DNA from: Aeromonas eucrenophila
GTDB lineage: Bacteria; Pseudomonadota; Gammaproteobacteria; Enterobacterales; Aeromonadaceae
Reading direction: 5' to 3'
NCBI RefSeq assembly: GCF_000819865.1
Contig: NZ_CDDF01000011.1
Coordinates: 240,566-304,565, forward strand
Length of the DNA: 64,000 nucleotides
Shown: positions 56,989-64,000 of the stretch, in pieces
Position numbering within the stretch: the stretch's first letter is position 1
Layout: the number at the start of each line of letters is the position of its first letter
Program-made: the position numbers and the translations under genes
The notes under the pieces: generated by a model
The model's input: the letters and a program-made list of their open reading frames with translations, nothing else
Database searches by the model: none
What the model was told of the DNA's origin: nothing

Positions 56989-57244
56989 GCCCAGATCTCA
57001 GGGAAAAACACTACAAAACGCGCCACTCGGCGCGTTTTCTGTTTCCGGGCGGCCTATGGCTGGTCGGACTGGTGGCAGAAAAAGCCCGGCAACGGGGCGC
57101 CGCCGTTGCCATCGCGGGATCGGGATCGGGATCGGGATGCCAGAATCGGGCCTTCGCGTGATATCGCGCCTTTGCATTTCGGGCCCAGGCCCAGCGATTA
57201 AAGATCCCCATGGCCACCACCCTCTATGGCATCAAGAACTGCGA
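56871..57244. repeat. Left copy of long direct repeat (374 bp)
   Basis: Runs from the last third of the 104-aa gene, through its terminator, to codon 12 of a broken yffB copy. The right copy is 58658-59019. They differ by a 12-bp length change (two extra GGGATC units here) and about a dozen substitutions by eye. Between them lies AT-rich DNA of 1413 bp. Confidence 0.93.
57014..57042 (+). terminator. Terminator after the 104-aa gene
   Basis: AAAACGCGCC/GGCGCGTTTT hairpin followed by CTGTTT. The same terminator is present in the right repeat copy at 58799-58827. Confidence 0.82.
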
Positions 57245-57269
57245 GACGTTAATGATGGAAGGACCATGA
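57210..57269 (+). pseudogene. 5' fragment of yffB left of the insertion
   Basis: The first 11 codons match yffB (MATTLYGIKNC). The frame then enters the inserted DNA and ends at a TGA after 19 codons. A duplicate start left by the insertion event; the intact gene is at 58985. Confidence 0.85.
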
Positions 57270-57307
57270 ATAATAGGCTGAGTAGCCATAGCCACCAATT
57301 AGAACAG

Positions 57308-57964
57308 TCAACGTTTACTCTTTGGGTCCATTTTCCAGCACACATATGTTCTGATAACCCATTCTAAATAAACCCACTGCAATATGTCAGATAGGCCTAG
57401 TGTACCATGACGCCAATAAATTTTGAATCCCATCAAGTCAATACCTGAGTAAGGAATCTCTATAATTCCTTGCGGCTCTTCAGGGTAGTAGAAATAAAGA
57501 AAATTACCAATTATGTCTGAAAAAACAGCGAACCAAGGTTTGAAGCTCAATTTTTCAGGAAAGAGATCTGGAATTGGGGGATACGCAGGTAAACGCTTCC
57601 ACCCTCTAGAATGTCTACTCGCGAGACTATTCAATAAAAAATTTCTTGCATTTGGTACATAGCCATTACCTGCATCGAGCATTACAGGTACGACTCTAGA
57701 TATGGCATCAGGGATCAGCTCACCATGCCTCCAATCCCTGTCTGAATTTTGGGTTTTTAACTGCTCTGCATTGGGATTCAGATAGCTTAAACTTCCTTTC
57801 AGATAATCAGGAGTAACGGTACTACAACCTTGAGATATGTATTTTATAAATAATTCTTCAACCTCGACCGCACTTATTTTTTCATTTTCCCTGCGACCAT
57901 CACCGTTAGTAATGGCAGCCTGTACTATATCGATAGCTAGAACTATAGCACTCACATCTGACAT
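57308..57964 (-). CDS. Hypothetical protein of AT-rich island, 218 aa
   Basis: Not recognised. Soluble-looking, no signal peptide. The N-terminal half is helical (SAIVLAIDIVQAAITNGDG), the C-terminal half aromatic-rich (NFLYFYYPEEPQG, WVYLEWVIRTYVCW). GGAG lies 5 nt upstream of the ATG, supporting translation. Low-GC codon use unlike the neighbouring genes points to transfer. It follows the Rap1a/Tai-like gene by 123 nt on the same strand. Confidence 0.7.
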   Translation of the reverse strand: MSDVSAIVLAIDIVQAAITNGDGRRENEKISAVEVEELFIKYISQGCSTVTPDYLKGSLSYLNPNAEQLKTQNSDRDWRHGELIPDAISRVVPVMLDAGNGYVPNARNFLLNSLASRHSRGWKRLPAYPPIPDLFPEKLSFKPWFAVFSDIIGNFLYFYYPEEPQGIIEIPYSGIDLMGFKIYWRHGTLGLSDILQWVYLEWVIRTYVCWKMDPKSKR

Positions 57965-58087
57965 AGCTACTCCATCAGCTATATGTATGAAGAATGTAGA
58001 AGCTAATCATAACCCTATCCTTAATACTCAATAAACCATTAAAGAACGACTACATGAATGTTTGATTTCATCAATCCTTTAGTCCCA

Positions 58088-58432
58088 CTAAAGTTTTTGT
58101 AAATAGTTTTTGCAACCATATTTTTCATATAACGCCATGGCAGCTCCTTCGGATGCAAAAGCATACCCTTTATCCCCCTTAAATTTCGTCCACCCTAAAA
58201 ATGTTTCCTTCAATTCTTGAAAGCTATAGATTTTACGTGGAGGGCTCATACAGGTTGAATTTTCATAAATACCTGTCAAAAAGCCATGACAGAAGGCCTG
58301 CTCATCAGCCTCTCCACTACACCATTTCTCAAGATCTGTTGTTAAAATGGCATGATTATCTACATCATATTTAGCTAGTGTTGAATTTTGCCCCATCAAT
58401 AACAGCACGATAGCAACGAAGAATGATTTCAT
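58088..58432 (-). CDS. Small secreted protein resembling Rap1a/Tai immunity proteins
   Basis: 114 aa with a signal peptide (MKSFFVAIVLLLMGQNSTLA, about 20 residues) and a mature domain with four cysteines: WCSG, FCHGFLTGIYE, CMSPP and YGCKNYL. The order C...CxGFLxGI...C.P...AL...C is that of the Rap1a/Tai family of periplasmic immunity proteins that block type VI amidase effectors. The match is by pattern only. GGAG lies 9 nt upstream of the ATG. No effector gene is present in the window, so it would be an orphan immunity gene. Confidence 0.6.
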   Translation of the reverse strand: MKSFFVAIVLLLMGQNSTLAKYDVDNHAILTTDLEKWCSGEADEQAFCHGFLTGIYENSTCMSPPRKIYSFQELKETFLGWTKFKGDKGYAFASEGAAMALYEKYGCKNYLQKL

Positions 58433-58657
58433 TGTTCATTACTCCACATTAACCCCTAAGAAGGGGGGCGTAAGCATGCTCTCTTTTTACTCTATCTAGT
58501 CGCTATAATACGATGAGCACTTGAAAGACTAATACCCGTCGTTTAGCCACCGATACCTTCGTTATACCTTGCGAAAGCAAGTCTAGCATTTCTTGCTGCT
58601 TATCCATCACCATCGGCTTACAACTCTTATAGACCTTTTGTGCTTTGCCAAAGAGAT

Positions 58658-58775
58658 CCTCTCCGCCATCGTGGTGGATGACGTGGGCAAGTACGCCGGC
58701 CTCTCCTCCAGCCTGCCGGGCGCCCCCTGGGAGCGTGCCCGGGTATTCGATTACCAGTGGCCTCTCTCGCCATAA
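58658..58775 (+). pseudogene. 3' fragment of the 104-aa gene right of the insertion
   Basis: Encodes the last 38 residues of the 104-aa protein with one visible replacement (PNAP to PGAP) and a silent GTC/GTG change, but no start of its own. It joins directly to AT-rich insert sequence. Confidence 0.85.
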
Positions 58776-59019
58776 GCCCGGATCTCAGAGACAAACCCTA
58801 CAAAACGCGCCACCTGGCGCGTTTTCTGTTTCCGGGCGGCCTCTGGCTGGTCGGACTGGTGGCAGAAAAAGCCCGGCAACGGGGCGCCGCCGTTGCCATC
58901 GCGGGATCGGGATGCCAGAATCGGGCCTTCGCGTGATATCGCGCCTTTGCATTTCGGGCCCAGGCCCAGCGATTAAGGATCCCCATGGCCACCACCCTCT
59001 ATGGCATCAAGAACTGCGA
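58658..59019. repeat. Right copy of long direct repeat (362 bp)
   Basis: Counterpart of 56871-57244. It includes a headless 3' fragment of the 104-aa gene (to the stop at 58773-58775), a second copy of the terminator and the intact yffB start. Confidence 0.93.
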
Positions 59020-59335
59020 CACCATCAAGAAGGCCCGCAAGTGGCTGGACGAGACCGGCGTCGACTACCGTTTTCACGATCACAGGGCCGACGGCCTGGA
59101 TCCCGCCCAGCTGGATCTGTGGCTGGAGCGCCTCGGCTGGGAAGCCCTGCTCAACACCCGCGGCACCACCTTTCGCGCCCTGCCGGATGAAGACAAGCAG
59201 GGGCTCGACAACGGCAAGGCCCGCGCCCTGCTGCTGGCCCAGCCCGCCATGATCAAGCGCCCGCTGCTGGACAAGGACGGCGAGCTGCACCTGGGCTTCA
59301 AGGCCGATCACTATCAATCCCTCTTCTCTCGTTAA
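58985..59335 (+). CDS. yffB: ArsC/Spx-family thioredoxin-fold protein YffB
   Basis: 116 aa (E. coli YffB 118). Thioredoxin-like fold of the ArsC/Spx family with the single N-terminal cysteine C11 in YGIKNCDTIKKARKWL and the later LLAQPAMIKRPLL motif with the conserved Arg and cis-Pro. Its function in vivo is unknown; glutathione-dependent reductase activity has been suggested. Here as in E. coli it sits directly before dapE (22-nt gap). The start is intact despite the duplication just upstream. Confidence 0.93.
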   Translation: MATTLYGIKNCDTIKKARKWLDETGVDYRFHDHRADGLDPAQLDLWLERLGWEALLNTRGTTFRALPDEDKQGLDNGKARALLLAQPAMIKRPLLDKDGELHLGFKADHYQSLFSR

Positions 59336-59357
59336 ACTTTTCGCTTAAGGAACGCCG

Positions 59358-60485
59358 ATGTCGGATGTCATCGCACTGGCCAAGGATCTGATCCGCCGCC
59401 CCTCAGTTACCCCCCTGGACGAGGGGTGCCAGACCCTGATGGCGGCGCGCCTCGAGCGTCTGGGCTTCGTCATCGAACCCATGGTGTTCGAGGACACCAC
59501 CAACCTCTGGGCCCGTCGTGGCACCCAAGGTCCGCTGTTCTGCTTCGCCGGTCACACCGACGTGGTGCCGGCCGGGCCGCTGGACAAGTGGCACACCCCG
59601 CCGTTCGAGCCGACCATCCTGGACGGCATGCTGTACGGCCGTGGCGCCGCCGACATGAAGGGATCCCTGGCCGCCATGGTGGTGGCCACCGAACGCTTCG
59701 TGACTGCCAACCCGGATCACTCAGGCTCCATCGCCTTCCTCATCACCTCGGATGAAGAGGGCCCCTTTATCAACGGTACCGTCCGGGTGATAGAGACGCT
59801 GGAGGCGAGAGACGAGAAGATCCGCTGGTGCATCGTCGGCGAGCCCTCCTCCACCGCCCTGGTGGGGGACGTGGTGAAGAACGGCCGACGCGGCTCCATC
59901 ACCGGGGATCTGGTGGTGCGCGGGGTGCAGGGCCACGTGGCCTACCCCCATCTGGCGGACAACCCCATCCACCGTGCGGCCCCCGCCCTGGATGAGCTGG
60001 CCAGCACCGTCTGGGATCAGGGCAACGCCTACTTCCCCCCCACCAGCTTCCAGATAGCGAACATCCAGGCCGGCACCGGTGCCTCCAACGTGATCCCCGG
60101 CGAGTTGCACGTGCAGTTCAACTTCCGCTTCAGCACCGAGCTCACCGATCAGGCGATCCGCGAGCAGGTCGAGGCCCTGCTGACCCGTCACGGGCTGGAT
60201 TTTGAGATCAAGTGGACCCTCTCCGGCCAGCCCTTCCTGACCGACACCGGCGAGCTGCTGGCGGCGGCCGTGGGGGCCATCGAATCCGTCAACGGCCAGC
60301 AACCGGCCCTGCTCACCACGGGCGGCACCTCCGATGGGCGCTTCATCGCCCCCACCGGCGCCGAGGTGATCGAGCTGGGTCCGGTCAACGCCACCATTCA
60401 CAAGGTGAACGAGTGCGTGAAGGCCCAGGACCTCGATCTGCTGGCGGACATGTACCAAGGGGTGCTGGAGCGGTTGCTGGCATGA
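59358..60485 (+). CDS. dapE: Succinyl-diaminopimelate desuccinylase
   Basis: 375 aa (E. coli DapE 375). Dizinc hydrolase in lysine and diaminopimelate synthesis. Metal motifs [33 protein letters not shown] and [11 protein letters not shown] are all present. It starts 22 nt after yffB, and its stop overlaps the next start by 4 nt. Confidence 0.97.
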   Translation: MSDVIALAKDLIRRPSVTPLDEGCQTLMAARLERLGFVIEPMVFEDTTNLWARRGTQGPLFCFAGHTDVVPAGPLDKWHTPPFEPTILDGMLYGRGAADMKGSLAAMVVATERFVTANPDHSGSIAFLITSDEEGPFINGTVRVIETLEARDEKIRWCIVGEPSSTALVGDVVKNGRRGSITGDLVVRGVQGHVAYPHLADNPIHRAAPALDELASTVWDQGNAYFPPTSFQIANIQAGTGASNVIPGELHVQFNFRFSTELTDQAIREQVEALLTRHGLDFEIKWTLSGQPFLTDTGELLAAAVGAIESVNGQQPALLTTGGTSDGRFIAPTGAEVIELGPVNATIHKVNECVKAQDLDLLADMYQGVLERLLA

Positions 60486-61171
60486 CCCAGGATCAGCTGC
60501 TCGGGCTGGACGACAGCCACCTCATCCTGGTGGGGCGCGGCCCCCACCGCCTGACCGCCGCCACCGCGGCGGCCTTCAACGACATGCAGGTAGCCGCCGC
60601 CCATGAGGGGCACAACCTGCAGGCCGCCTCCAGCTGGCGCGGCTTCGAGCGCCAGCTCGCCATCTGGAATGGCAAGTGGCGCGGCGAGCGCCCATTGCTG
60701 GACGCCAACAACCAGCCGCTGGATGCGCTGCAGCTGACAGAAACCGAGCGGCTGCACGCCATCCTGCGCTGGAGCGCCCTGCCCGGCACCAGTCGCCACC
60801 ACTGGGGCACGGATCTCGACATCTACGATCCCGACTGCCTGCCCACGGGCACCAAGCTGGCGCTGGAGCCCTGGGAGTACGAGGAGGGAGGCTGGTTCGG
60901 CGAGCTGAGCGCCTGGCTCGGGGATCACATGAACGACTTCGGCTTCTTCCTGCCCTATGCCCAGCTGAGTGGCGCAGGCAGCGGGGTCGCCTACGAGCCC
61001 TGGCACCTCAGCTTCGCCCTGGAGTCCGCCGATCAGCGGCTGGATCCCGATGCGCTGGCGCTTTGCCTGCAACAGGCGGATATTGAAGGCAAGGCGTGCA
61101 TACTGGCCCATCTGGACGAGATCCTGGCCCGTTACGTCACCCCCTGTCTCGACACGAGGCATCACTTATGA
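60482..61171 (+). CDS. M15-family D-Ala-D-Ala carboxypeptidase-like protein
   Basis: 229 aa. An M15/VanY-like zinc peptidase domain: [13 protein letters not shown] carries the His and Asp metal ligands, and YEPWHLSF near the end supplies the third His. There is no signal peptide, so a cytosolic muropeptide-recycling role is more likely than cell-wall work. ATG 60482 overlaps the dapE stop (ATGA). A small ORF starts at its stop codon and resembles its own C-terminus. Confidence 0.88.
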   Translation: MTQDQLLGLDDSHLILVGRGPHRLTAATAAAFNDMQVAAAHEGHNLQAASSWRGFERQLAIWNGKWRGERPLLDANNQPLDALQLTETERLHAILRWSALPGTSRHHWGTDLDIYDPDCLPTGTKLALEPWEYEEGGWFGELSAWLGDHMNDFGFFLPYAQLSGAGSGVAYEPWHLSFALESADQRLDPDALALCLQQADIEGKACILAHLDEILARYVTPCLDTRHHL

Positions 61172-61254
61172 AGATGGGGCATATTGACCGGCTCGACGAG
61201 CTCCTGAGCCGTTATGACGTCAACGCCGGTCGCACAGAAAGGAGAAAACCATGA
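61168..61254 (+). CDS. 28-aa ORF, duplicated tail of the M15 peptidase
   Basis: Starts at ATG overlapping the M15 stop (ATGA, 61168-61171) and ends in a TGA overlapping the DUF2897 start (ATGA, 61251-61254). Its middle, HIDRLDELLSRYDV, resembles the M15 C-terminal [10 protein letters not shown], so the segment appears to be a diverged copy of the preceding gene end, about 80 bp apart. Whether it makes a functional peptide or only couples translation is unknown. Confidence 0.5.
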   Translation: MKMGHIDRLDELLSRYDVNAGRTERRKP

Positions 61255-61397
61255 GTCTGTGGTTATGGATAGGCCTGCCGCTGTTGTTCCTGCTCGGCCT
61301 GTTTCTCAATGCCATCAAGGACATGAAGCGGCTCGAAAAACAGCTGCCCAAATATCGGGACAAGATCCGGGAAGTCAAAGACGACGAGGACGACTGA
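61251..61397 (+). CDS. DUF2897/YpfN-like small membrane protein
   Basis: 48 aa. One transmembrane helix (about 3-20, WLWIGLPLLFLLGLFLNA), a basic stretch (IKDMKRLEKQ) and an acidic end (KDDEDD). The same layout, and a gene of this type after dapE, are seen in E. coli ypfN. AAAGGAG lies 6-7 nt upstream of the ATG. Function unknown. Confidence 0.85.
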   Translation: MSLWLWIGLPLLFLLGLFLNAIKDMKRLEKQLPKYRDKIREVKDDEDD

Positions 61398-61689
61398 TCT
61401 CCCCGCAGGGGCCCTGCCGGCGCCCCTGCTTACCTTTTTGCCCCTCCTGCTCGCCCCCTTGCCAACCCGCTCCCCGCTAGGGGGAATCCGCCGTTTTGCT
61501 GCCCGAAGCCTGGCACCAAATGTCACTCCCTGTCAGCGTTTTACCCCCTTGGCACCGATTGCCCTCTCTGCGTAAAAACAGCACGGTAAACGTAAAAAAC
61601 TGCAAATTGATGCACAATTAAGCCACACAAAGGGGTCCGAACTGCATATAATGTGCCTGTTTTTGCGGAGCGCTACGAGGAGTTCGCCA

Positions 61690-63417
61690 TTGGATGCCAC
61701 CACCATCAACAATTTCTTCTTTATCGGTGCCTTGTTGGTGGGATGCAGTGTCCTGTTAAGCGCGCTCTCCTCCCGGCTCGGCATTCCCATTCTGGTCATA
61801 TTCCTCGCCGTCGGCATGCTGGCCGGTGAGGACGGTCCCGGCGGCATTCACTTCGCCAACTACTCCACCGCCTATCTGGTAGGCAACCTGGCGCTCGCGG
61901 TCATCCTGCTCGATGGCGGCATGAAGACCCGGGTCTCCTCGTTTCGGGTCGCGCTCTGGCCCGCCCTGTCGCTCGCCACCGTCGGGGTCGCCATCACCAC
62001 GGCCCTGACCGGTTTCGCCGCCGCCTGGCTGTTCGACCTCAACCTGATACAGGGCATGCTGATCGGCGCCATCGTCGGCTCCACCGATGCGGCGGCGGTG
62101 TTCTCCCTGCTCGGCGGGCGCAGCCTGAACGAGCGGGTCAGCGCCACCCTGGAGATAGAGTCCGGCAGCAACGATCCCATGGCGGTGTTTCTCACCGTCA
62201 CCCTGATCGAGGTGCTGGCCACCGCCCAGCAGAGTCTGGATCCCGGCTTCCTGCTGCTGCACCTGCTGCAGCAATTTGGCATGGGGGCCGGTATCGGTCT
62301 CGGCGGTGGCTGGCTGCTGTGGCGCCTCATCAACAGCGCCAAGCTGGCCCCGGGCCTCTATCCCCTGCTCACCGTCAGCGGCGGCCTGCTGATCTTCGCC
62401 CTCACCACGGCGGTGGGGGGCAGCGGCATCCTCGCCATCTACCTCACCGGCCTGCTGCTCGGCAACCTCTCCCTGCGCAGCCGCAGCACTACGCTGTCGG
62501 TGCTGGACGGCCTGACCTGGCTCAGCCAGATCGGCATGTTCCTGGTGCTCGGCCTGCTCGTCAATCCGAGCGAGCTGCTGCCCATCGCCCTGCCGGCCCT
62601 GGCCCTGGCGATGTGGATGATACTGTTCGCCCGCCCGATCTCGGTCTGGGTCGGCCTGCTGCCGTTCAAGAACTTCGCCCCTCGCGAGCGCTGGTTCATC
62701 TCCTGGGTGGGCCTGCGCGGCGCCGTGCCCATCATATTGGCGGTCTTCCCCATGATGGCGGGGCTGCCAAACGCCCAGCTCTACTTCAACGTCGCCTTCT
62801 TCGTGGTGCTGGTCTCCCTCATCCTGCAGGGCAGCTCCCTGCCGCTGGCATCAAAGCTGGCGCGGGTCGAGGTGCCGGCGCCGCCCTCCCCCATCAACAG
62901 ATCCGGTCTCGAGATCGATCTCGACAGCCAGTGGGAGACCTTCGTCTATCGCCTGAGCGCCGAGAAGTGGTGCATCGGCTCCCCCCTGCGGGAACTGCGC
63001 ATGCCGGAGGGCACCCGGATCTGTGCCCTGTTCCGGGGCCAGGAGCTGTTGCACCCCTCGGGCAGTACCCGCCTGCAGTCCGACGACATCCTCTGCGTCA
63101 TCGGCCACGAGCGCGACCTCCCCGCCCTCGGCCAGCTGTTCAGCCAGGCCCCCGAGCAGGATCTGGGCCCGCGCTTCTTCGGTGACTTCCTGTTGGAGGC
63201 GGCCGCCAGACTGGCGGATCTCGCCCCGCTGTACGGGCTGGATGTGAGCGAGGTAGCGGATCAGACGCTGGGCAACTTTATCGCCGGACAGTTGGGCGAT
63301 AATCTGGTGGTTGGTGACCATTTCGCCTGGCAGGGCCTGCTCTGGACGGTGGCGGAGATGGAAGAGGGCGAGCCTCGCAAGATAGGGGTACGCTTCCTGG
63401 AAGAAGACCCCGTCTAG
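61690..63417 (+). CDS. nhaP2: K+(Na+)/H+ antiporter NhaP2 (CvrA)
   Basis: 575 aa. CPA1 antiporter with about twelve helices (about 5-395; [16 protein letters not shown] and [10 protein letters not shown] carry the ion-site acidic residues), then a cytosolic RCK_C-type domain and a CorC/HlyC-like domain (about 405-575). A TTG start at 61690 is chosen: GAGGAG lies 8 nt upstream and the protein then begins at [12 protein letters not shown] like Vibrio NhaP2. The longer frame from 61651 lacks a ribosome-binding site. It likely protects against high potassium at alkaline pH. Confidence 0.92.
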   Translation: MDATTINNFFFIGALLVGCSVLLSALSSRLGIPILVIFLAVGMLAGEDGPGGIHFANYSTAYLVGNLALAVILLDGGMKTRVSSFRVALWPALSLATVGVAITTALTGFAAAWLFDLNLIQGMLIGAIVGSTDAAAVFSLLGGRSLNERVSATLEIESGSNDPMAVFLTVTLIEVLATAQQSLDPGFLLLHLLQQFGMGAGIGLGGGWLLWRLINSAKLAPGLYPLLTVSGGLLIFALTTAVGGSGILAIYLTGLLLGNLSLRSRSTTLSVLDGLTWLSQIGMFLVLGLLVNPSELLPIALPALALAMWMILFARPISVWVGLLPFKNFAPRERWFISWVGLRGAVPIILAVFPMMAGLPNAQLYFNVAFFVVLVSLILQGSSLPLASKLARVEVPAPPSPINRSGLEIDLDSQWETFVYRLSAEKWCIGSPLRELRMPEGTRICALFRGQELLHPSGSTRLQSDDILCVIGHERDLPALGQLFSQAPEQDLGPRFFGDFLLEAAARLADLAPLYGLDVSEVADQTLGNFIAGQLGDNLVVGDHFAWQGLLWTVAEMEEGEPRKIGVRFLEEDPV

Positions 63418-63548
63418 GGCCGGCCAGCTTGAATGAGGCCGCCAGCGCCGCGGCTTATGGTGATAATAAGGTTCAGAGCAGCACATCTTCCTGATCCACG
63501 GATTTTTGCAAGACAGTGGACAGGTTTTTAGCGAGAAGGGAGTCGATT

Positions 63549-64000
63549 ATGCCTTACCAAACCCTGTTGTCAGGTCTCACCCCTCCCTCGCCCAAGCTGG
63601 GCCTGATCGAGGGCTTCTTCGGCAAGGGCTGGAGCTGGGACGCCCGCGCCCGCTACGCCCAGTGGCTGCCCCGCCACGGTTATGGCTTCTATATCTACGC
63701 GCCGAAAGAAGATGGCTATCTGCGCAAGCACTGGGCCCAGCCCTGGCCCGCCCAGCAGCTCGACGATCTGCGTCGCCTCGCCCAGCAGTGCCGTGACAAC
63801 GGCCTCGCCTTCGGCATCGGTCTGAGCCCCATGGGCGCCCATCACGACTACGATCGCAAGCGCCCGGCCCTGCTGGAGAAGCTGCGCGTCATCGAGCAGG
63901 AGCTCAAGCCTGATATACTGGCGGTGCTGTTTGACGACATGAAGGGGGACACCCCGGATCTCGCCCACTGGCAGCTCACCATGGCCCACGACATAGCAGC
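63549..64000 (+). CDS. GH84-type beta-N-acetylglucosaminidase (3' end outside window)
   Basis: First 150 residues of a GH84 enzyme. LGLIEGFFGKGWSWDARARY is the family's opening motif, YIYAPKEDGYLRKHW carries the substrate Lys-Asp pair, and the catalytic Asp-Asp is in LAVLFDDMKGD. It removes terminal beta-GlcNAc from glycans or muropeptides, adding to the GlcNAc theme of the nag region. No signal peptide is seen. AAGGGAG lies 6 nt upstream of the ATG. The gene runs past the right edge. Confidence 0.9.
   Translation, partial: MPYQTLLSGLTPPSPKLGLIEGFFGKGWSWDARARYAQWLPRHGYGFYIYAPKEDGYLRKHWAQPWPAQQLDDLRRLAQQCRDNGLAFGIGLSPMGAHHDYDRKRPALLEKLRVIEQELKPDILAVLFDDMKGDTPDLAHWQLTMAHDIA

Larger units (their letters stand above)
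57245..58657. mobile_element. AT-rich 1.4-kb insertion between long direct repeats
   Basis: Base composition is clearly lower in GC than everything around it. It carries two minus-strand ORFs and no transposase, integrase or terminal inverted repeats. Because the flanking 374/362-bp repeats are host sequence, entry by recombination between homologous segments (for example, single-crossover integration of a circle carrying a related strain's copy) is more likely than transposition. Confidence 0.75.

Noticed and set aside
57245-58657. Insertion sequence
   Set aside because: No transposase, no terminal inverted repeats and no short target duplication; the flanking repeats are long host sequence.

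Overview
The window reads as a chromosomal segment of a gamma-proteobacterium, most likely Aeromonas. Supporting evidence is the high-GC coding DNA, the E. coli/Vibrio-like gene sets (nagE/nagBAC, bioA/bioBFCD, aspS-yebC, cmoAB, yffB-dapE), and a lipid A phosphoethanolamine transferase that closely resembles the MCR-3 lineage, whose known relatives are in Aeromonas. Species cannot be fixed from sequence alone. No rRNA, tRNA, CRISPR array, phage or recognisable transposase was seen.

Layout. 1-4.6 kb: the end of a molybdenum hydroxylase operon (MoCo subunit, [2Fe-2S] subunit, tri-haem cytochrome c, XdhC, MocA). 4.8-12.5 kb: N-acetylglucosamine/chitobiose use: secreted GH20 hexosaminidase, PTS NagE, and divergent nagB-nagA-nagC, with two NagC-type operators 95 bp apart in the shared promoter region. 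13-18 kb: eptA, yebC and aspS on the minus strand. 18-24.3 kb: yecE, cmoA-cmoB and the retropepsin / 7TM-transglutaminase / ATP-grasp triad. 24.7-36.9 kb: oxyR, an NlpC/P60 lipoprotein, an aldehyde dehydrogenase-TetR-SCP2-alcohol dehydrogenase operon, cysM, a GNAT and a nucleotidyltransferase, a SulP anion transporter, a MATE pump and small genes. 37-39 kb: a MOSC-ferredoxin reductase fusion. 39-45.5 kb: htpX and a complete biotin locus (bioA divergent from bioBFCD across a BirA-type operator). 45.6-56.4 kb: a haem-HAMP sensor-like protein, asnS, an old-yellow-enzyme/SDR pair with divergent TetR, dcuB, a PP-loop ATPase, an M20 peptidase and dcuC with a consensus FNR box. 56.7-64 kb: a small conserved gene, an AT-rich insertion, yffB-dapE-M15 peptidase-DUF2897, nhaP2, and the start of a GH84 N-acetylglucosaminidase that extends past the right edge.

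The most unusual signal is a recurring pattern no single feature explains. At least five genes (eptA, yebC, bioC, the PP-loop ATPase gene, the M15 peptidase gene) are immediately followed by one or more extra copies of their own 3' end, some diverged but still coding-like. A sixth gene (56674-56988) shows the same thing on a larger scale: its 3' end plus the start of yffB is present twice (374 and 362 bp), flanking about 1.4 kb of AT-rich DNA that carries two minus-strand ORFs, one resembling Rap1a/Tai-type immunity proteins.
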